Shown here: piece after piece, positions 1 through 7,073 of the stretch | Layout of the letters: each line of letters opens with the position of its first letter | Position numbering within the stretch: position 1 is the first letter of the stretch | Source: Oscillospiraceae bacterium | GTDB lineage: Bacteria; Bacillota; Clostridia; Oscillospirales; UBA929 | Reading direction: 5' to 3' | Length of the DNA: 23,869 nt | Assembly: GCA_031271325.1 (NCBI GenBank) | Contig: JAISVY010000004.1 | Coordinates: 1-23,869 of the forward strand | Position numbers and translations under genes: made by a program | Notes under the pieces: model-generated | What the model was told of the DNA's origin: nothing | Databases searched by the model: none | The model's input: only the letters and a program-made list of their open reading frames with translations

Positions 1-858
1 GCAAATCATAACGCGCCTCTCGATAAGCGTGATATTCGGTGCATCTCTTCTTCTGAAATACCCGAATGCGACGGTATAATAGGGGGACCTCCTTGCCAGA
101 GCTGGAGTGAAGCAGGTGTGTTACGGGGTATAGAAGATGCGAGGGGTAAACTGTTTTACGATTTTATTCGTATTCTGCGTGACAAGAAACCAAAGTTTTT
201 TGTAGCTGAAAATGTTTCCGGTATGCTTGCTGACATTCACCGCGAAGCTGTTCATAATATACTTATGCATTTTAAGGACGCGGGTTACACTGTTAACTTG
301 CAAATGTTAAATGCCGCAGGCTATCATGTTCCGCAAGACAGAAAACGAGTGTTTTATATTGGATTCCGAAATGAATTGGATATAGCGTTCAAGTATCCGT
401 CACCCGACAAACAAAAAGTGACTTTGAAAGACGCTATATGGGACTTGCAGGACAACGCATTACCCGCAAAGGCTAAGAACAAGACGAACAACGGAAAGTG
501 TGCGATACAAAATCACGAATATATGACAGGCGGTTTCTCGACCATATACATGTCCCGTAACCGTGTCAGGAGCTGGGATGAGCAATCCTTTACGATACAG
601 GCAGGCGGGCGGCATGCGCCTATTCACCCTAAAGCACCCAAAATGCTTTTAGCTGAGCAAAATAAACGAATATTTGTTCCCGGGAAGGAGTATTTATATA
701 GGCGTTTAAGCATTCGCGAGTGTGCGAGAATTCAGACATTCCCTGACAGTTTTATTTTTCATTATGAGAACCTCACTGACGGCTATAAAATGGTCGGTAA
801 TGCCGTGCCTGTAAACTTGGCATATTCCATCGCAAACGCAATAAAGCAGACATTATAA
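1..858 (+). CDS. DNA (cytosine-5-)-methyltransferase, M.HaeIII-like, 5'-truncated by the window edge
   Basis: The frame is open from base 1, so the gene begins outside the window; the GTG at 118 is internal. It methylates cytosine at C5 in a short DNA site using S-adenosylmethionine. Visible m5C-methyltransferase motifs in order: GGPPCQSW (catalytic Cys codon at 94-96, motif IV), AENVSGM (motif VI, near 205), QDRKRVFYIGF (motif VIII, near 333), a target-recognition region, RECARIQTFP (motif IX) and GNAVPVNLA (motif X). Many stretches, such as SRNRVRSW, LYRRLSIRECAR and DGYKMVGNAVPVNLAY, match what I remember of M.HaeIII, so GGCC is the likely target (inference). It is clearly AT-richer than the genes after cdaA, which suggests acquisition. 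No endonuclease gene follows it; a partner could lie upstream, outside the window. Confidence 0.93.
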   Translation, partial: ANHNAPLDKRDIRCISSSEIPECDGIIGGPPCQSWSEAGVLRGIEDARGKLFYDFIRILRDKKPKFFVAENVSGMLADIHREAVHNILMHFKDAGYTVNLQMLNAAGYHVPQDRKRVFYIGFRNELDIAFKYPSPDKQKVTLKDAIWDLQDNALPAKAKNKTNNGKCAIQNHEYMTGGFSTIYMSRNRVRSWDEQSFTIQAGGRHAPIHPKAPKMLLAEQNKRIFVPGKEYLYRRLSIRECARIQTFPDSFIFHYENLTDGYKMVGNAVPVNLAYSIANAIKQTL

Positions 859-909
859 AGTAATTATTATAAGAACGATATTATCATTTTATTTTATACT
901 ATCTCAAGT

Positions 910-933
910 GCCGGCATCACCGGCGTTTTTCTT
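910..933 (+). terminator. intrinsic terminator after the methyltransferase
   Basis: A five-base-pair GC stem (GCCGG / CCGGC, loop CATCA, 910-924) is followed by GTTTTTCTTT. It lies 52 bases after the methyltransferase stop and points the same way, separating this gene from the cdaA operon. Confidence 0.75.
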
Positions 934-1110
934 TATCCTAATAAGAACCTATGGGAACAGGTTCTAACCCCCCGCGCCATCGCGTTGATCTTTTCCGGAG
1001 TCAATATAACCTCCGGCGTTCTCCCGGATTGCGTCTGGCTTGGCAAGTCACTCTTTGTGTAACTTGTACAAAATCGTACAAAATCGTCTACTCCCACAAA
1101 ATTTCACCAC
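934..1110. other. gene-free spacer with small inverted repeats
   Basis: No convincing gene is seen. There are three short palindromes: AGAACCT / AGGTTCT at 944-965, CGCG-CCAT-CGCG at 973-984 and CCGGAG / CTCCGG at 995-1016. None has a T-tract. A 74-codon open frame at 951-1175 runs through the promoter and has no plausible ribosome site. The segment marks the junction between the AT-rich methyltransferase and the housekeeping block. Confidence 0.5.
1066..1085. repeat. tandem 10-bp direct repeat upstream of the cdaA promoter
   Basis: GTACAAAATC occurs twice head to tail (1066-1075 and 1076-1085), followed by GTCTAC. The period is about one helical turn and the pair ends 25 bases before the -35 box at 1111. 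This arrangement would suit an operator or activator site; no regulator is identified. Confidence 0.55.
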
Positions 1111-1139
1111 TTCACAAAACGCGGGAACTGTGGTATAAT
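1111..1139 (+). promoter_or_regulatory. sigma-A promoter for the cdaA leader and operon
   Basis: TTCACA (1111-1116), a 17-base spacer and TATAAT (1134-1139), with a TG one base before the -10 (extended -10). Transcription would start near 1146, leaving a leader of about 185 bases before cdaA. Confidence 0.75.
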
Positions 1140-1145
1140 ACTCTG

Positions 1146-1276
1146 AAGAGCGCCTCGCCTGAGCAGGGAGGTTAAGACGCGAGAGTGCGGATCAAACCAA
1201 GAAACGCTTCGCGTTTCTGTTTGGGACGAACGGAAGCGGCTTAGACGACCGCCCGCGAAGGCGGGCAGGCGCTTGA
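1146..1276 (+). ncRNA. candidate structured leader RNA upstream of cdaA, family not recognised
   Basis: It begins at the predicted transcription start. A long-range stem closes it: AGCGCCT (1149-1155) pairs perfectly with AGGCGCT (1267-1273). Inside are a strong hairpin with GAAACGC / GCGTTTC (1201-1217, loop TTC), extended by outer CAAAC / GTTTG pairing, and a second hairpin GCCCGC-GAAG-GCGGGC (1251-1266). The linkers are purine-rich and hold TTAAGAC near 1172 and TTAGAC near 1241, which could also pair with nearby sequence. No T-tract follows, so it is more likely a leader or riboswitch-like element than a self-terminated small RNA. It does not show the sequence hallmarks I know for ydaO c-di-AMP, glmS, TPP, SAM, c-di-GMP or ZTP elements. 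Function unknown. Confidence 0.45.
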
Positions 1277-1278
1277 CA

Positions 1279-1287
1279 TGGTATAAT
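1279..1287 (+). promoter_or_regulatory. possible second promoter (extended -10) just before cdaA
   Basis: TGGTATAATAC at 1279-1289 repeats the TGGTATAATAC of the upstream promoter. The only -35-like box, TTGACA at 1273-1278, is three bases away, so it cannot pair with this -10; no other -35 is visible. If active, it would bypass the structured leader. Confidence 0.4.
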
Positions 1288-1332
1288 ACCGTAGTACGCT
1301 GTACACACGGCTACGGACAGGGGTGAGACTGT

Positions 1333-2208
1333 TTGAACCTCGCGCATGCAATACGTGACTTTTTTGTTGATATAGCAGAGCGTATCTCCGGCTATATGTC
1401 TGATTTCGGCGTTTGGGACGCGGTTGACATCCTGCTGGTCACTGTAATTATTTACCTCTTAATACAACTTTTGCGCCGTTCAAACGCCTTCCCCGTTATC
1501 AAGGGCGTCTTGTTTTTGGTGCTGGTGCTGGGCTTTTCGCAGGTGTTCGGGCTGCAAACGCTGAACTTTCTCCTATACAGCACACTGCAGGTCGGCGTGC
1601 TGGCCGTGATTGTGCTGTTTCAGCCGGAATTGCGCAAGATGCTGGGACAGATGGGTTCGGCCGGGAACATCACGATCGGGCGGAACGCCCCGAGCGATAT
1701 GGAAAAGGCGATCACCGAAACGCTGGAGGCATGCCGCGTACTCTCGTGGGAGCATCAAGGCGCGCTGATCGCGTTTGAACGCCGCGTCAGCCTAACCGAC
1801 ATAGCCAAGACCGGCACCGTTCTCGACGCGGCGATTACCGCAGAGCTGGTTAAAAACATCTTTTACCCCAAAGCGCCGCTGCACGACGGGGCCGTGGTGG
1901 TTCAGAACGGGCGGATTACCGGGGCTGGCTGTATGCTGCCGCTGACGGCAAACTCCAACCTGAGCCGCGACCTCGGGATGCGCCACCGCGCCGGCATCGG
2001 TATGAGCGAGGAGTCGGATGCTGTGGTGGTGGTGGTGTCGGAGGAAACGGGAACCGTATCCGTCGCCATCGACGGTATGCTAAAGCGCAACCTCAACAGT
2101 GAGATTTTGGAAGCGCTGCTTCGGATGGAACTGCTGCCCGAGACGGAGAAGAAAGGCGGTCTGCTCAGTATGCTGCGCAAGTCCGGCGGGAAGGAGGACG
2201 GCGCGTGA
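1333..2208 (+). CDS. cdaA: diadenylate cyclase CdaA
   Basis: Membrane diadenylate cyclase, which condenses two ATP into the second messenger c-di-AMP, controlling potassium and osmolyte balance and cell-wall homeostasis. The 291-residue protein has three N-terminal membrane helices (about 31-48, 55-72, 80-97) and a DisA_N/DAC domain with both signatures: DGA at 185-187 (LHDGAVVV) and RHRAG at 217-221. Start is TTG at 1333 with GGGGTGA just upstream; no better start fits the first helix. Length is normal for the family. It overlaps cdaR by four bases, the usual Firmicutes pairing. glmM, often the third gene, is not here. It lies downstream of a structured leader and one or two promoters. Confidence 0.95.
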   Translation: MNLAHAIRDFFVDIAERISGYMSDFGVWDAVDILLVTVIIYLLIQLLRRSNAFPVIKGVLFLVLVLGFSQVFGLQTLNFLLYSTLQVGVLAVIVLFQPELRKMLGQMGSAGNITIGRNAPSDMEKAITETLEACRVLSWEHQGALIAFERRVSLTDIAKTGTVLDAAITAELVKNIFYPKAPLHDGAVVVQNGRITGAGCMLPLTANSNLSRDLGMRHRAGIGMSEESDAVVVVVSEETGTVSVAIDGMLKRNLNSEILEALLRMELLPETEKKGGLLSMLRKSGGKEDGA

Positions 2209-3500
2209 ACGTGAAGAAGGTTTTGAAACGGTTTAATATATTGGTATTCGCGCTGTCGCTTGTCATTGCCGTGATTCTGTGGGGGTATGTGTCGCTTTTC
2301 CTGAACCCGACCGGCACGAGAACGGTGAGTAACATTCCGGTGCTGTTTATAAACGAGTCCAGCCTCGCATACAACGGTTTGATCATGGTCAGCGACAGGA
2401 ATATGACCGTCGACGCCAAATTTGAGGGACGGAATCAAGACTATACAGGATTGAACGCGGAAAATCTGGTAGCCGAGGTGGATCTCAGAGGCGTCATCGG
2501 AGCCGGAGAAACCACGTTGGATTATAAGCTGAAAAGCACGGCGGGAATGACCATACAGCTTAGCTCCCTTATCACCACGCTGTATACTCCGTCTGTCACG
2601 GTGACGGTGGATTATATCGGCGAGAAGCCGGTTCCCGTGGAGGTTTCGGCGCTGCCGCAAAGCGGTGAGAATATGATGGTGGAAGCGGTTGAGTTCGACC
2701 ATTCCAACATCACGGTGTCCGGTCCGTCAAAGATCGTGGGCACCATCGAGAAAGCGGTGGTCGATTACACGCCGGACGGGGTCATCACCAACACGCTGGT
2801 CAACGAATACAGCCTCATCCTTCACACCCGCGACGGCGAAGTCGGTGAAGAGGATATGAGGCTTCTTACCCTTGACTACGATACCGTGATTATGACGATA
2901 CCGGTCAGCAGGGTCAAGACCGTGCCGCTCGACATTTCCTGTATAGACGGCGGCGGACTGACCAAAAACGACAACATTCTCCTCAGCTTTTCCCCCGCGA
3001 CCGTCCGTATTTCCGGCGACCCCGCCGTGCTGGAGGGGATTAACTCCGTTCTGCTTTCAGAGACGGTCAACTTAGCCTCCCTTTCGGGCGACACAACCGG
3101 AACCTATCCCATTCTGTTCCCGGAATCGGTCAGAAACATCGACAACATCACCGAAGCGCAGGTAGAGATCACCTTATGGAACGTGGACACAAAGGATATT
3201 TCCACCACCAACATCACGGCGATGAACGTAAACACGCCGCCGGGATACCAATATATCATCCGTTCCTCGCCGCTTGTCATTACCGTCCGGGGGTCGCATG
3301 ACGATGTGCTCAGGGTGCAGCCGCACAACATCCGCGTCGTCGCCGACTTCGGAGGGGTGCTTCTCACACCGGGAGTATCACAGCAGGCGGCGGTTGTAAC
3401 CGTTGAGGGGATCGGTGAGGTCGGCGTGGTAGATATGGACTATGCGGTGCTGATTGAAGTCGTGCCGGAGGAACCTCCCGCCGCAACACCGCTGCCATGA
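2205..3500 (+). CDS. cdaR: CdaA regulatory protein CdaR (YbbR-domain protein)
   Basis: Membrane-anchored protein that binds CdaA and modulates c-di-AMP synthesis. The 431-residue sequence has a short basic N-terminus, one membrane helix at about 11-31 (NILVFALSLVIAVILWGYVS) and then a long extracellular region of beta-rich YbbR repeats (roughly 40-125, 130-215, 225-315, 325-415), ending in a Pro-rich tail. The start is GTG at 2205 inside the cdaA stop region, with AAGGAGG at 2191-2197, so translation is coupled. Identity rests on position after cdaA and on the helix-plus-YbbR layout; individual YbbR repeats diverge strongly, as is usual. Confidence 0.9.
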   Translation: MNVKKVLKRFNILVFALSLVIAVILWGYVSLFLNPTGTRTVSNIPVLFINESSLAYNGLIMVSDRNMTVDAKFEGRNQDYTGLNAENLVAEVDLRGVIGAGETTLDYKLKSTAGMTIQLSSLITTLYTPSVTVTVDYIGEKPVPVEVSALPQSGENMMVEAVEFDHSNITVSGPSKIVGTIEKAVVDYTPDGVITNTLVNEYSLILHTRDGEVGEEDMRLLTLDYDTVIMTIPVSRVKTVPLDISCIDGGGLTKNDNILLSFSPATVRISGDPAVLEGINSVLLSETVNLASLSGDTTGTYPILFPESVRNIDNITEAQVEITLWNVDTKDISTTNITAMNVNTPPGYQYIIRSSPLVITVRGSHDDVLRVQPHNIRVVADFGGVLLTPGVSQQAAVVTVEGIGEVGVVDMDYAVLIEVVPEEPPAATPLP

Positions 3501-3874
3501 CGCAGACGGCGGTTGTCGTGAGGGTGAACGCCCCCGGTCTGTGCGAGGTGCGGGTACGGCGGACGAGCGCGTGCGCCGGGGAGTGCGCTTCCTGCGGAGG
3601 GTGCTCCGCGCCCGATATAGAAGTGTTGGCCGTCAACACGGAAAAGGTGAAGGCGGGGGATACGGTGCTTATCGAGAGCGGGCGTACCCTGCGTTTGGCG
3701 GCGTTGATTTTCCTGCTGCCGCTGGTGTTGTTTTTTCTGGGCGCGGCGTTCCATCCGGTTGCCGGGGGCGCGGGTATCTTAATCGGCGTGGGCGTCGTGA
3801 TATTTGTCAACCGGTTTTTGCAGAAAAAGGGCGGCGTGTCGGCGCGGGTGGTCGCCGTGCTGAAAGAACGCTGA
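3497..3874 (+). CDS. RseC/MucC-like (SoxR-reducing family) membrane protein with a cysteine cluster
   Basis: A 125-residue protein with an N-terminal soluble domain carrying C26-x3-C30-x2-C33-x2-C36 plus C16, followed by two hydrophobic helices (about 66-82 and 84-103) and a short basic tail. This is the layout of the RseC/MucC family, whose members act with electron-transfer complexes or sigma-factor signalling; in Clostridia the role is not settled. The Cys cluster probably binds an Fe-S centre or metal (inference). ATG overlaps the cdaR stop in ATGA, so it is co-transcribed and probably translationally coupled with cdaAR. Confidence 0.8.
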   Translation: MTQTAVVVRVNAPGLCEVRVRRTSACAGECASCGGCSAPDIEVLAVNTEKVKAGDTVLIESGRTLRLAALIFLLPLVLFFLGAAFHPVAGGAGILIGVGVVIFVNRFLQKKGGVSARVVAVLKER

Positions 3875-3875
3875 T

Positions 3876-4706
3876 ATGTTTGGAACCGTCCGCCCCTTTC
3901 AGCCGGAGCTGAAGCACCGGGAAACGGCGCAGTATAAAGCCGTTTACTGCGGTTTGTGCCACACGCTGAGCGCGCGATACGGAGCGCTGTCGCGCCTGTT
4001 GTGCAACTATGATTTTGTGCTGCTTGCGATGCTCTATTGGCGCGAACCCTGCCAAACGGTGAAGAGACGCTGTGTGAGGCACCCGTTTCAGAAACAGCAT
4101 GTATGTCAGGGCGGCGCGGACTACGCGGCAGACGCGCTGATGCTCTTCACCGACTGGTCGCTGCGGGACAGGATCCGCGACGAAAAGGGCGTTCGCCGCC
4201 TGACGGCGCGCCTGATACGCAGACTGTACCGGAAAGCGTTTCAAAGAGCCGCGGAGAGACTCCCGGCGGAAGCCGCAGTGTGCGAGCGTAAGCTGACAGA
4301 ACTCTGGGCGCTGGAAGAGGACAAGGACGCGAGTCTGGAGGCGAACGCCGCCGCCTTTGGCGGAGCGCTCGCAAGCCTCGCCGGAGACAACGGACGCGCC
4401 GCGGGCAGCCTGTTGGAGCATCTGGGGCGATGGATCTATACGATAGACGCGTTTGAGGATTTGGAGCGCGACAGAAAGTCGGGGGCGTACAACGCCGTCG
4501 CGGCGCGGTACGGCACAGAGATCCCGCGTGACGAAGTCGGTGCGATTCTCGGACGGGAGCAGGACGCGCTGCTGAACGCGCTGGATTTGATGCCCGAAGG
4601 CGCTTTCGCCGGCATCGTACGAAACATTCTCACGCTGGGTCTGCATTCCCGGGGACATTCGGCGCTGTACGGAGAAGAAACTCCGGAAAAACCCGGTTCG
4701 CCGTAG
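3876..4706 (+). CDS. DUF5685 family protein
   Basis: A 276-residue soluble protein of unknown function. It opens with FGTVRPFQPELKHRE and YCGLCHTLSARYG (C25-x2-C28), with further cysteines near C42, C59, C66 and C77, and a helical C-terminal half containing an Asp/Glu-rich stretch (DAFEDLERDRKSGAYNAV) that recalls all-alpha prenyl-synthase-like folds (weak inference). It starts one base after the RseC-like gene and is followed by a J-domain gene, a pairing I associate with Oscillospirales genomes. Its TAG stop (4704-4706) lies inside a perfect palindrome. The cysteines suggest metal or Fe-S binding; no reaction can be assigned. Confidence 0.8.
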   Translation: MFGTVRPFQPELKHRETAQYKAVYCGLCHTLSARYGALSRLLCNYDFVLLAMLYWREPCQTVKRRCVRHPFQKQHVCQGGADYAADALMLFTDWSLRDRIRDEKGVRRLTARLIRRLYRKAFQRAAERLPAEAAVCERKLTELWALEEDKDASLEANAAAFGGALASLAGDNGRAAGSLLEHLGRWIYTIDAFEDLERDRKSGAYNAVAARYGTEIPRDEVGAILGREQDALLNALDLMPEGAFAGIVRNILTLGLHSRGHSALYGEETPEKPGSP

Positions 4707-4745
4707 GCGAACAGGCGGTGCGCTTTAGAGTGGTATAAAAAAGCG
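4696..4745. repeat. palindrome over the DUF5685 stop, possibly a decayed copy of the 100-bp repeat
   Basis: GTTCGCC-GTA-GGCGAAC (4696-4712) is a perfect inverted repeat containing the TAG stop. About 12 bases on comes CTTTAGAGTGGTATAAAAAAG. Both pieces, in this order, resemble the right half of the 100-bp repeat family (GTTCGCC...GGCGAAC, then GAGGTTTTTAGAG). TGGTATAAA at 4731-4739 could also act as an extended -10 for the J-domain gene, with no clear -35. Confidence 0.4.
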
Positions 4746-4763
4746 AAAAAAGGAGGTCACGGG

Positions 4764-5132
4764 TTGAGTGATCCGTATGAAGTATTAGGCGTTCGGCGGG
4801 ACGCGCCGATGGAGGAGATCAAGGCGCGGTATAAAGAGCTTGCGCGGAAATACCACCCCGATAAATACAGCGGTAACGAGTTGGCCGATTTGGCGCAGGA
4901 AAAGATGAAGGAGATCAACGAGGCGTACGATGCGATTGTCCGTGAACGTGAGGGCCGCGGGCAAAGCGGCGGGTACGACCGGCATGACCCTTATGGTCCG
5001 TATCAGCAGCGTCCGTACGGACACAACCCGTACCAGCAGCCGCCGCAGCAATCCTACGGCTGTTCCGCCTGCGACTGCTGCTCCGCGCTGCTCTGCGCCG
5101 ACTGCCTGTGTTCGTCTACGAGGTGCTGCTAA
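4764..5132 (+). CDS. J-domain (DnaJ-like) protein with a cysteine-rich tail
   Basis: The first ~62 residues form a J domain (DPYEVLGVRRDAPMEEIKAR, HPD at 31-33), which stimulates the ATPase of a DnaK/Hsp70 partner. There is no G/F region, zinc-finger CXXCXGXG array or client-binding domain. Residues 64-98 are rich in Gly, Tyr, Pro and Gln, and residues 100-122 hold nine cysteines (100, 103, 105, 106, 111, 114, 116, 121, 122). It is not a general DnaJ; the tail may bind metal, be lipidated or anchor the protein (inference). Start is TTG at 4764 with AGGAGGT at 4751-4757. It follows the DUF5685 gene and probably works with it. Confidence 0.88.
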   Translation: MSDPYEVLGVRRDAPMEEIKARYKELARKYHPDKYSGNELADLAQEKMKEINEAYDAIVREREGRGQSGGYDRHDPYGPYQQRPYGHNPYQQPPQQSYGCSACDCCSALLCADCLCSSTRCC

Positions 5133-5278
5133 ACAGGATCTGCTTCATCGCCCGGCAGGGAGGCTTGGAGCTTGCAGGCGTTTTACGGCGCGCGCGACCG
5201 TAAAGCGGGCGAACGGCGCGAAGCGCCGGAATGCGGCTGTCGCCGGGTGCGTATGAAGCGTGACAAGGAGGGATTCGT

Positions 5279-6139
5279 TTGCCGAACAGTATGACGGGCT
5301 ACGGGCGGGCTTCAAAGGGTTCGCTGACAGTGGAACTGCGTTCGGTCAACCACAGATATTTAGAGATTACGGTACGTGTGCCGAGGGGGTACCTCTTTCT
5401 GGAGGAACCGCTGAAATCGCTGGCTTCCCGGCAGATAAACCGGGGGAAGGTTGAAATCGGCGTCACGGCGGATACCCCGGAGACGACGCGCCTGACATTT
5501 TCGCGCACGGTTTGGGAGGGGTATCTCGCGGCGGCGAAAGCGTTGGAAGACGAGTACGGCGTAGTCAACGACCTTGCCGCGTCGGCGGCGCTGCGCCTGC
5601 CCGACGTGATGACGGCGGTGCGGACGGAGCCGGAGACCGAAGCCGTTACGGCGCTGGCTTGCGAAGCCGCCGAAGAGGCGATCGCGGATTTCCGCGCGGT
5701 GCGCGAACGCGAGGGCGCGAGGCTGGCGGTTGATATAGAGGGCAAGCTGCGGGAGATTGAGCGTCTGGCCGCGCTGATCGGGGCGCGTATGCCGGAGAAC
5801 GCGGCGGCGTACCGCGAGCGTCTGCTGGTGAAAATGAGCGAAGTCCTCGAGCAGAAGATGATCGACGAAAACCGAATCCTGACCGAAGCCGCGATCTATG
5901 CCGACCGCATCTGCGTGGACGAAGAACTGGTGAGGCTGAAGAGCCATATCGCGGCTCTCCGGGGGCTTTTGGCGCAGGGCGGCGCGACCGGGCGCAAGAT
6001 GGATTTCCTGATGCAGGAATTCTCGCGCGAGGCGAACACGGCAGGCAGCAAATGCAACGATACCGAAACGATCGGCTATGTGGTAGACTTGAAAAGCGAA
6101 ATCGAAAAGATACGCGAGCAAGTGCAGAACATCGAGTAG
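5279..6139 (+). CDS. YicC/YloC family endoribonuclease
   Basis: 286 residues, the normal family length. It starts NSMTGYGRAS, the family hallmark, and ends in the conserved region KMDFLMQEFSREANTAGSKC ... YVVDLKSEIEKIREQVQNIE. YicC-family proteins cleave RNA and have been tied to small-RNA turnover in E. coli. TTG at 5279 is preferred because AGGAGGG (5266-5272) lies six bases upstream; the internal ATG at 5291 would lose only four residues. It heads the classic yicC-remA-gmk-rpoZ order. The TAG stop coincides with the start of a dispersed GTAGGGCG repeat. The 146 bases before it contain imperfect hairpins (TTTACGG / CCGTAAA near 5183-5205) but no promoter I trust. Confidence 0.92.
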   Translation: MPNSMTGYGRASKGSLTVELRSVNHRYLEITVRVPRGYLFLEEPLKSLASRQINRGKVEIGVTADTPETTRLTFSRTVWEGYLAAAKALEDEYGVVNDLAASAALRLPDVMTAVRTEPETEAVTALACEAAEEAIADFRAVREREGARLAVDIEGKLREIERLAALIGARMPENAAAYRERLLVKMSEVLEQKMIDENRILTEAAIYADRICVDEELVRLKSHIAALRGLLAQGGATGRKMDFLMQEFSREANTAGSKCNDTETIGYVVDLKSEIEKIREQVQNIE

Positions 6140-6161
6140 GGCGTGACGACCCGGCACGCCG
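6137..6161. repeat. dispersed GTAGGGCG-type repeat containing the yicC stop codon
   Basis: The segment starting TAGGGCGTGACGACCCGG is nearly identical to the reverse complement of 12818-12848, which reads the same apart from one extra C. The first three bases are the yicC TAG stop. It fills most of the short gap before remA. Confidence 0.7.
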
Positions 6162-6183
6162 TTGTTTATTAGAGGTGAAGGCT

Positions 6184-6441
6184 ATGAAACTGCTCAATAT
6201 CGGCTTTGGGAACATGGTGTCGGCGGCACGGTTGGTGGCGGTGGTGACACCCGACTCCGCGCCGATGAAACGCATGATCCAAGACGCGCGGGACAGGGAG
6301 ACGCTGATCGACGCGACGCTGGGGCGGCGTACCCGCGCCGTGCTGTTCATGGATTCCGGGCATATCGTGCTTTCGGCGATTATGCCGGAGACGGTGGCGG
6401 CGCGGCTCTCTGAACCTGCCGATGATGAGGATTCGCAATGA
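6184..6441 (+). CDS. remA: RemA family DNA-binding regulator (DUF370)
   Basis: An 85-residue protein matching the RemA/DUF370 family: KLLNIGFGNMVSAARLVAVV at the start, then SAPMKRMIQDARDRETLIDA and GRRTRAVLFMDSGHIVLSAI. In Bacillus subtilis RemA is a ring-forming DNA-binding protein that activates extracellular-matrix and osmoprotection genes. ATG at 6184 has AGAGGTGA about five bases upstream; the longer open frame from 6052 runs back into yicC and is not used. The stop overlaps the gmk start in ATGA. Its target genes here cannot be inferred from the sequence. Confidence 0.93.
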   Translation: MKLLNIGFGNMVSAARLVAVVTPDSAPMKRMIQDARDRETLIDATLGRRTRAVLFMDSGHIVLSAIMPETVAARLSEPADDEDSQ

Positions 6442-7037
6442 CCGGGCTGTTGGTGGTGGTGTCGGGACCTTCGGGGGCGGGCAAAAGCACCGTACTGAAG
6501 ACGGTTATGGAGAAGCGGAAGGATATGTATTTCTCCGTATCGGCCACAACGCGTCAGCCGCGTCCGGGCGAGGTGCACGGGCAGGAGTATTTCTTCATGA
6601 GCTTTGACCTGTTTCATCAGATGCGTGAAGAGGGTAAACTGCTGGAGTGGGCGGAATACGCGGGGCATTGCTACGGAACGCCCTTTGAACCGGTGATGAA
6701 CCGCCTCTCCAACGGGGAAATAGTGGTGCTGGACATCGAGACGAAGGGCGCGATGCAGGTGATGGAACGCTACCCGTCCGCCGTTACGATCTTCTTAACG
6801 CCTCCGTCGGAGACGGAAGCCGAACGGCGGCTGCGCGGCAGGGGCACCGAAAGCGAAGAATTTATCTGCTCCCGCATGGAGGTGACGCGCAGCACCTTTC
6901 GGTATATCGACCGCTATCAATACATCGTAATCAACGAGATCATCGAAGAAAGCGCGAACATGATTGACGCGATCCTGACCGCCGAACGGGCGCGTACCGG
7001 CCGCAACCCGGGGCTGTTCGCCGAGTTTCGGAAGTAA
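6438..7037 (+). CDS. gmk: guanylate kinase
   Basis: Phosphorylates GMP to GDP with ATP, essential for GTP and dGTP supply. 199 residues with P-loop GPSGAGKST (10-18), the GMP-binding segment SVSATTRQPRPGEVHGQEYFF, and the lid/C-terminal pattern RLRGRGTESEEFICSRM. It overlaps remA by four bases. In this operon rpoZ normally follows directly, but a toxin-antitoxin pair lies between them here. Confidence 0.97.
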   Translation: MTGLLVVVSGPSGAGKSTVLKTVMEKRKDMYFSVSATTRQPRPGEVHGQEYFFMSFDLFHQMREEGKLLEWAEYAGHCYGTPFEPVMNRLSNGEIVVLDIETKGAMQVMERYPSAVTIFLTPPSETEAERRLRGRGTESEEFICSRMEVTRSTFRYIDRYQYIVINEIIEESANMIDAILTAERARTGRNPGLFAEFRK

Positions 7038-7073
7038 AATAAAAGGAGACAGTATTGGCAGAGAGGGCGACCG

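Noticed and set aside
944..980. tRNA-like or attachment-site-like sequence (AGGTTCTAACCCCCCGCGCC)
   Set aside because: It resembles a T-arm and acceptor end, but the loop lacks the required purine and the arm stem does not pair; no tRNA body precedes it.
951..1175. 74-codon plus-strand open frame between the methyltransferase and cdaA
   Set aside because: It runs through the promoter and hairpins, has no ribosome site and its product looks random.
1146..1276. glmS ribozyme or ydaO c-di-AMP riboswitch
   Set aside because: The starting AGCGCC and the cdaA context raised these ideas, but the conserved core segments of both classes, as I know them, are missing.
1273..1287. TTGACA with TATAAT as one classical promoter
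   Set aside because: The spacing is only three bases, which no sigma-A promoter uses; kept only as a possible extended -10.
3807..4658. 283-codon minus-strand open frame over the DUF5685 gene
   Set aside because: No start context and shadow-like composition; the plus-strand frame matches a known family and fits the operon.
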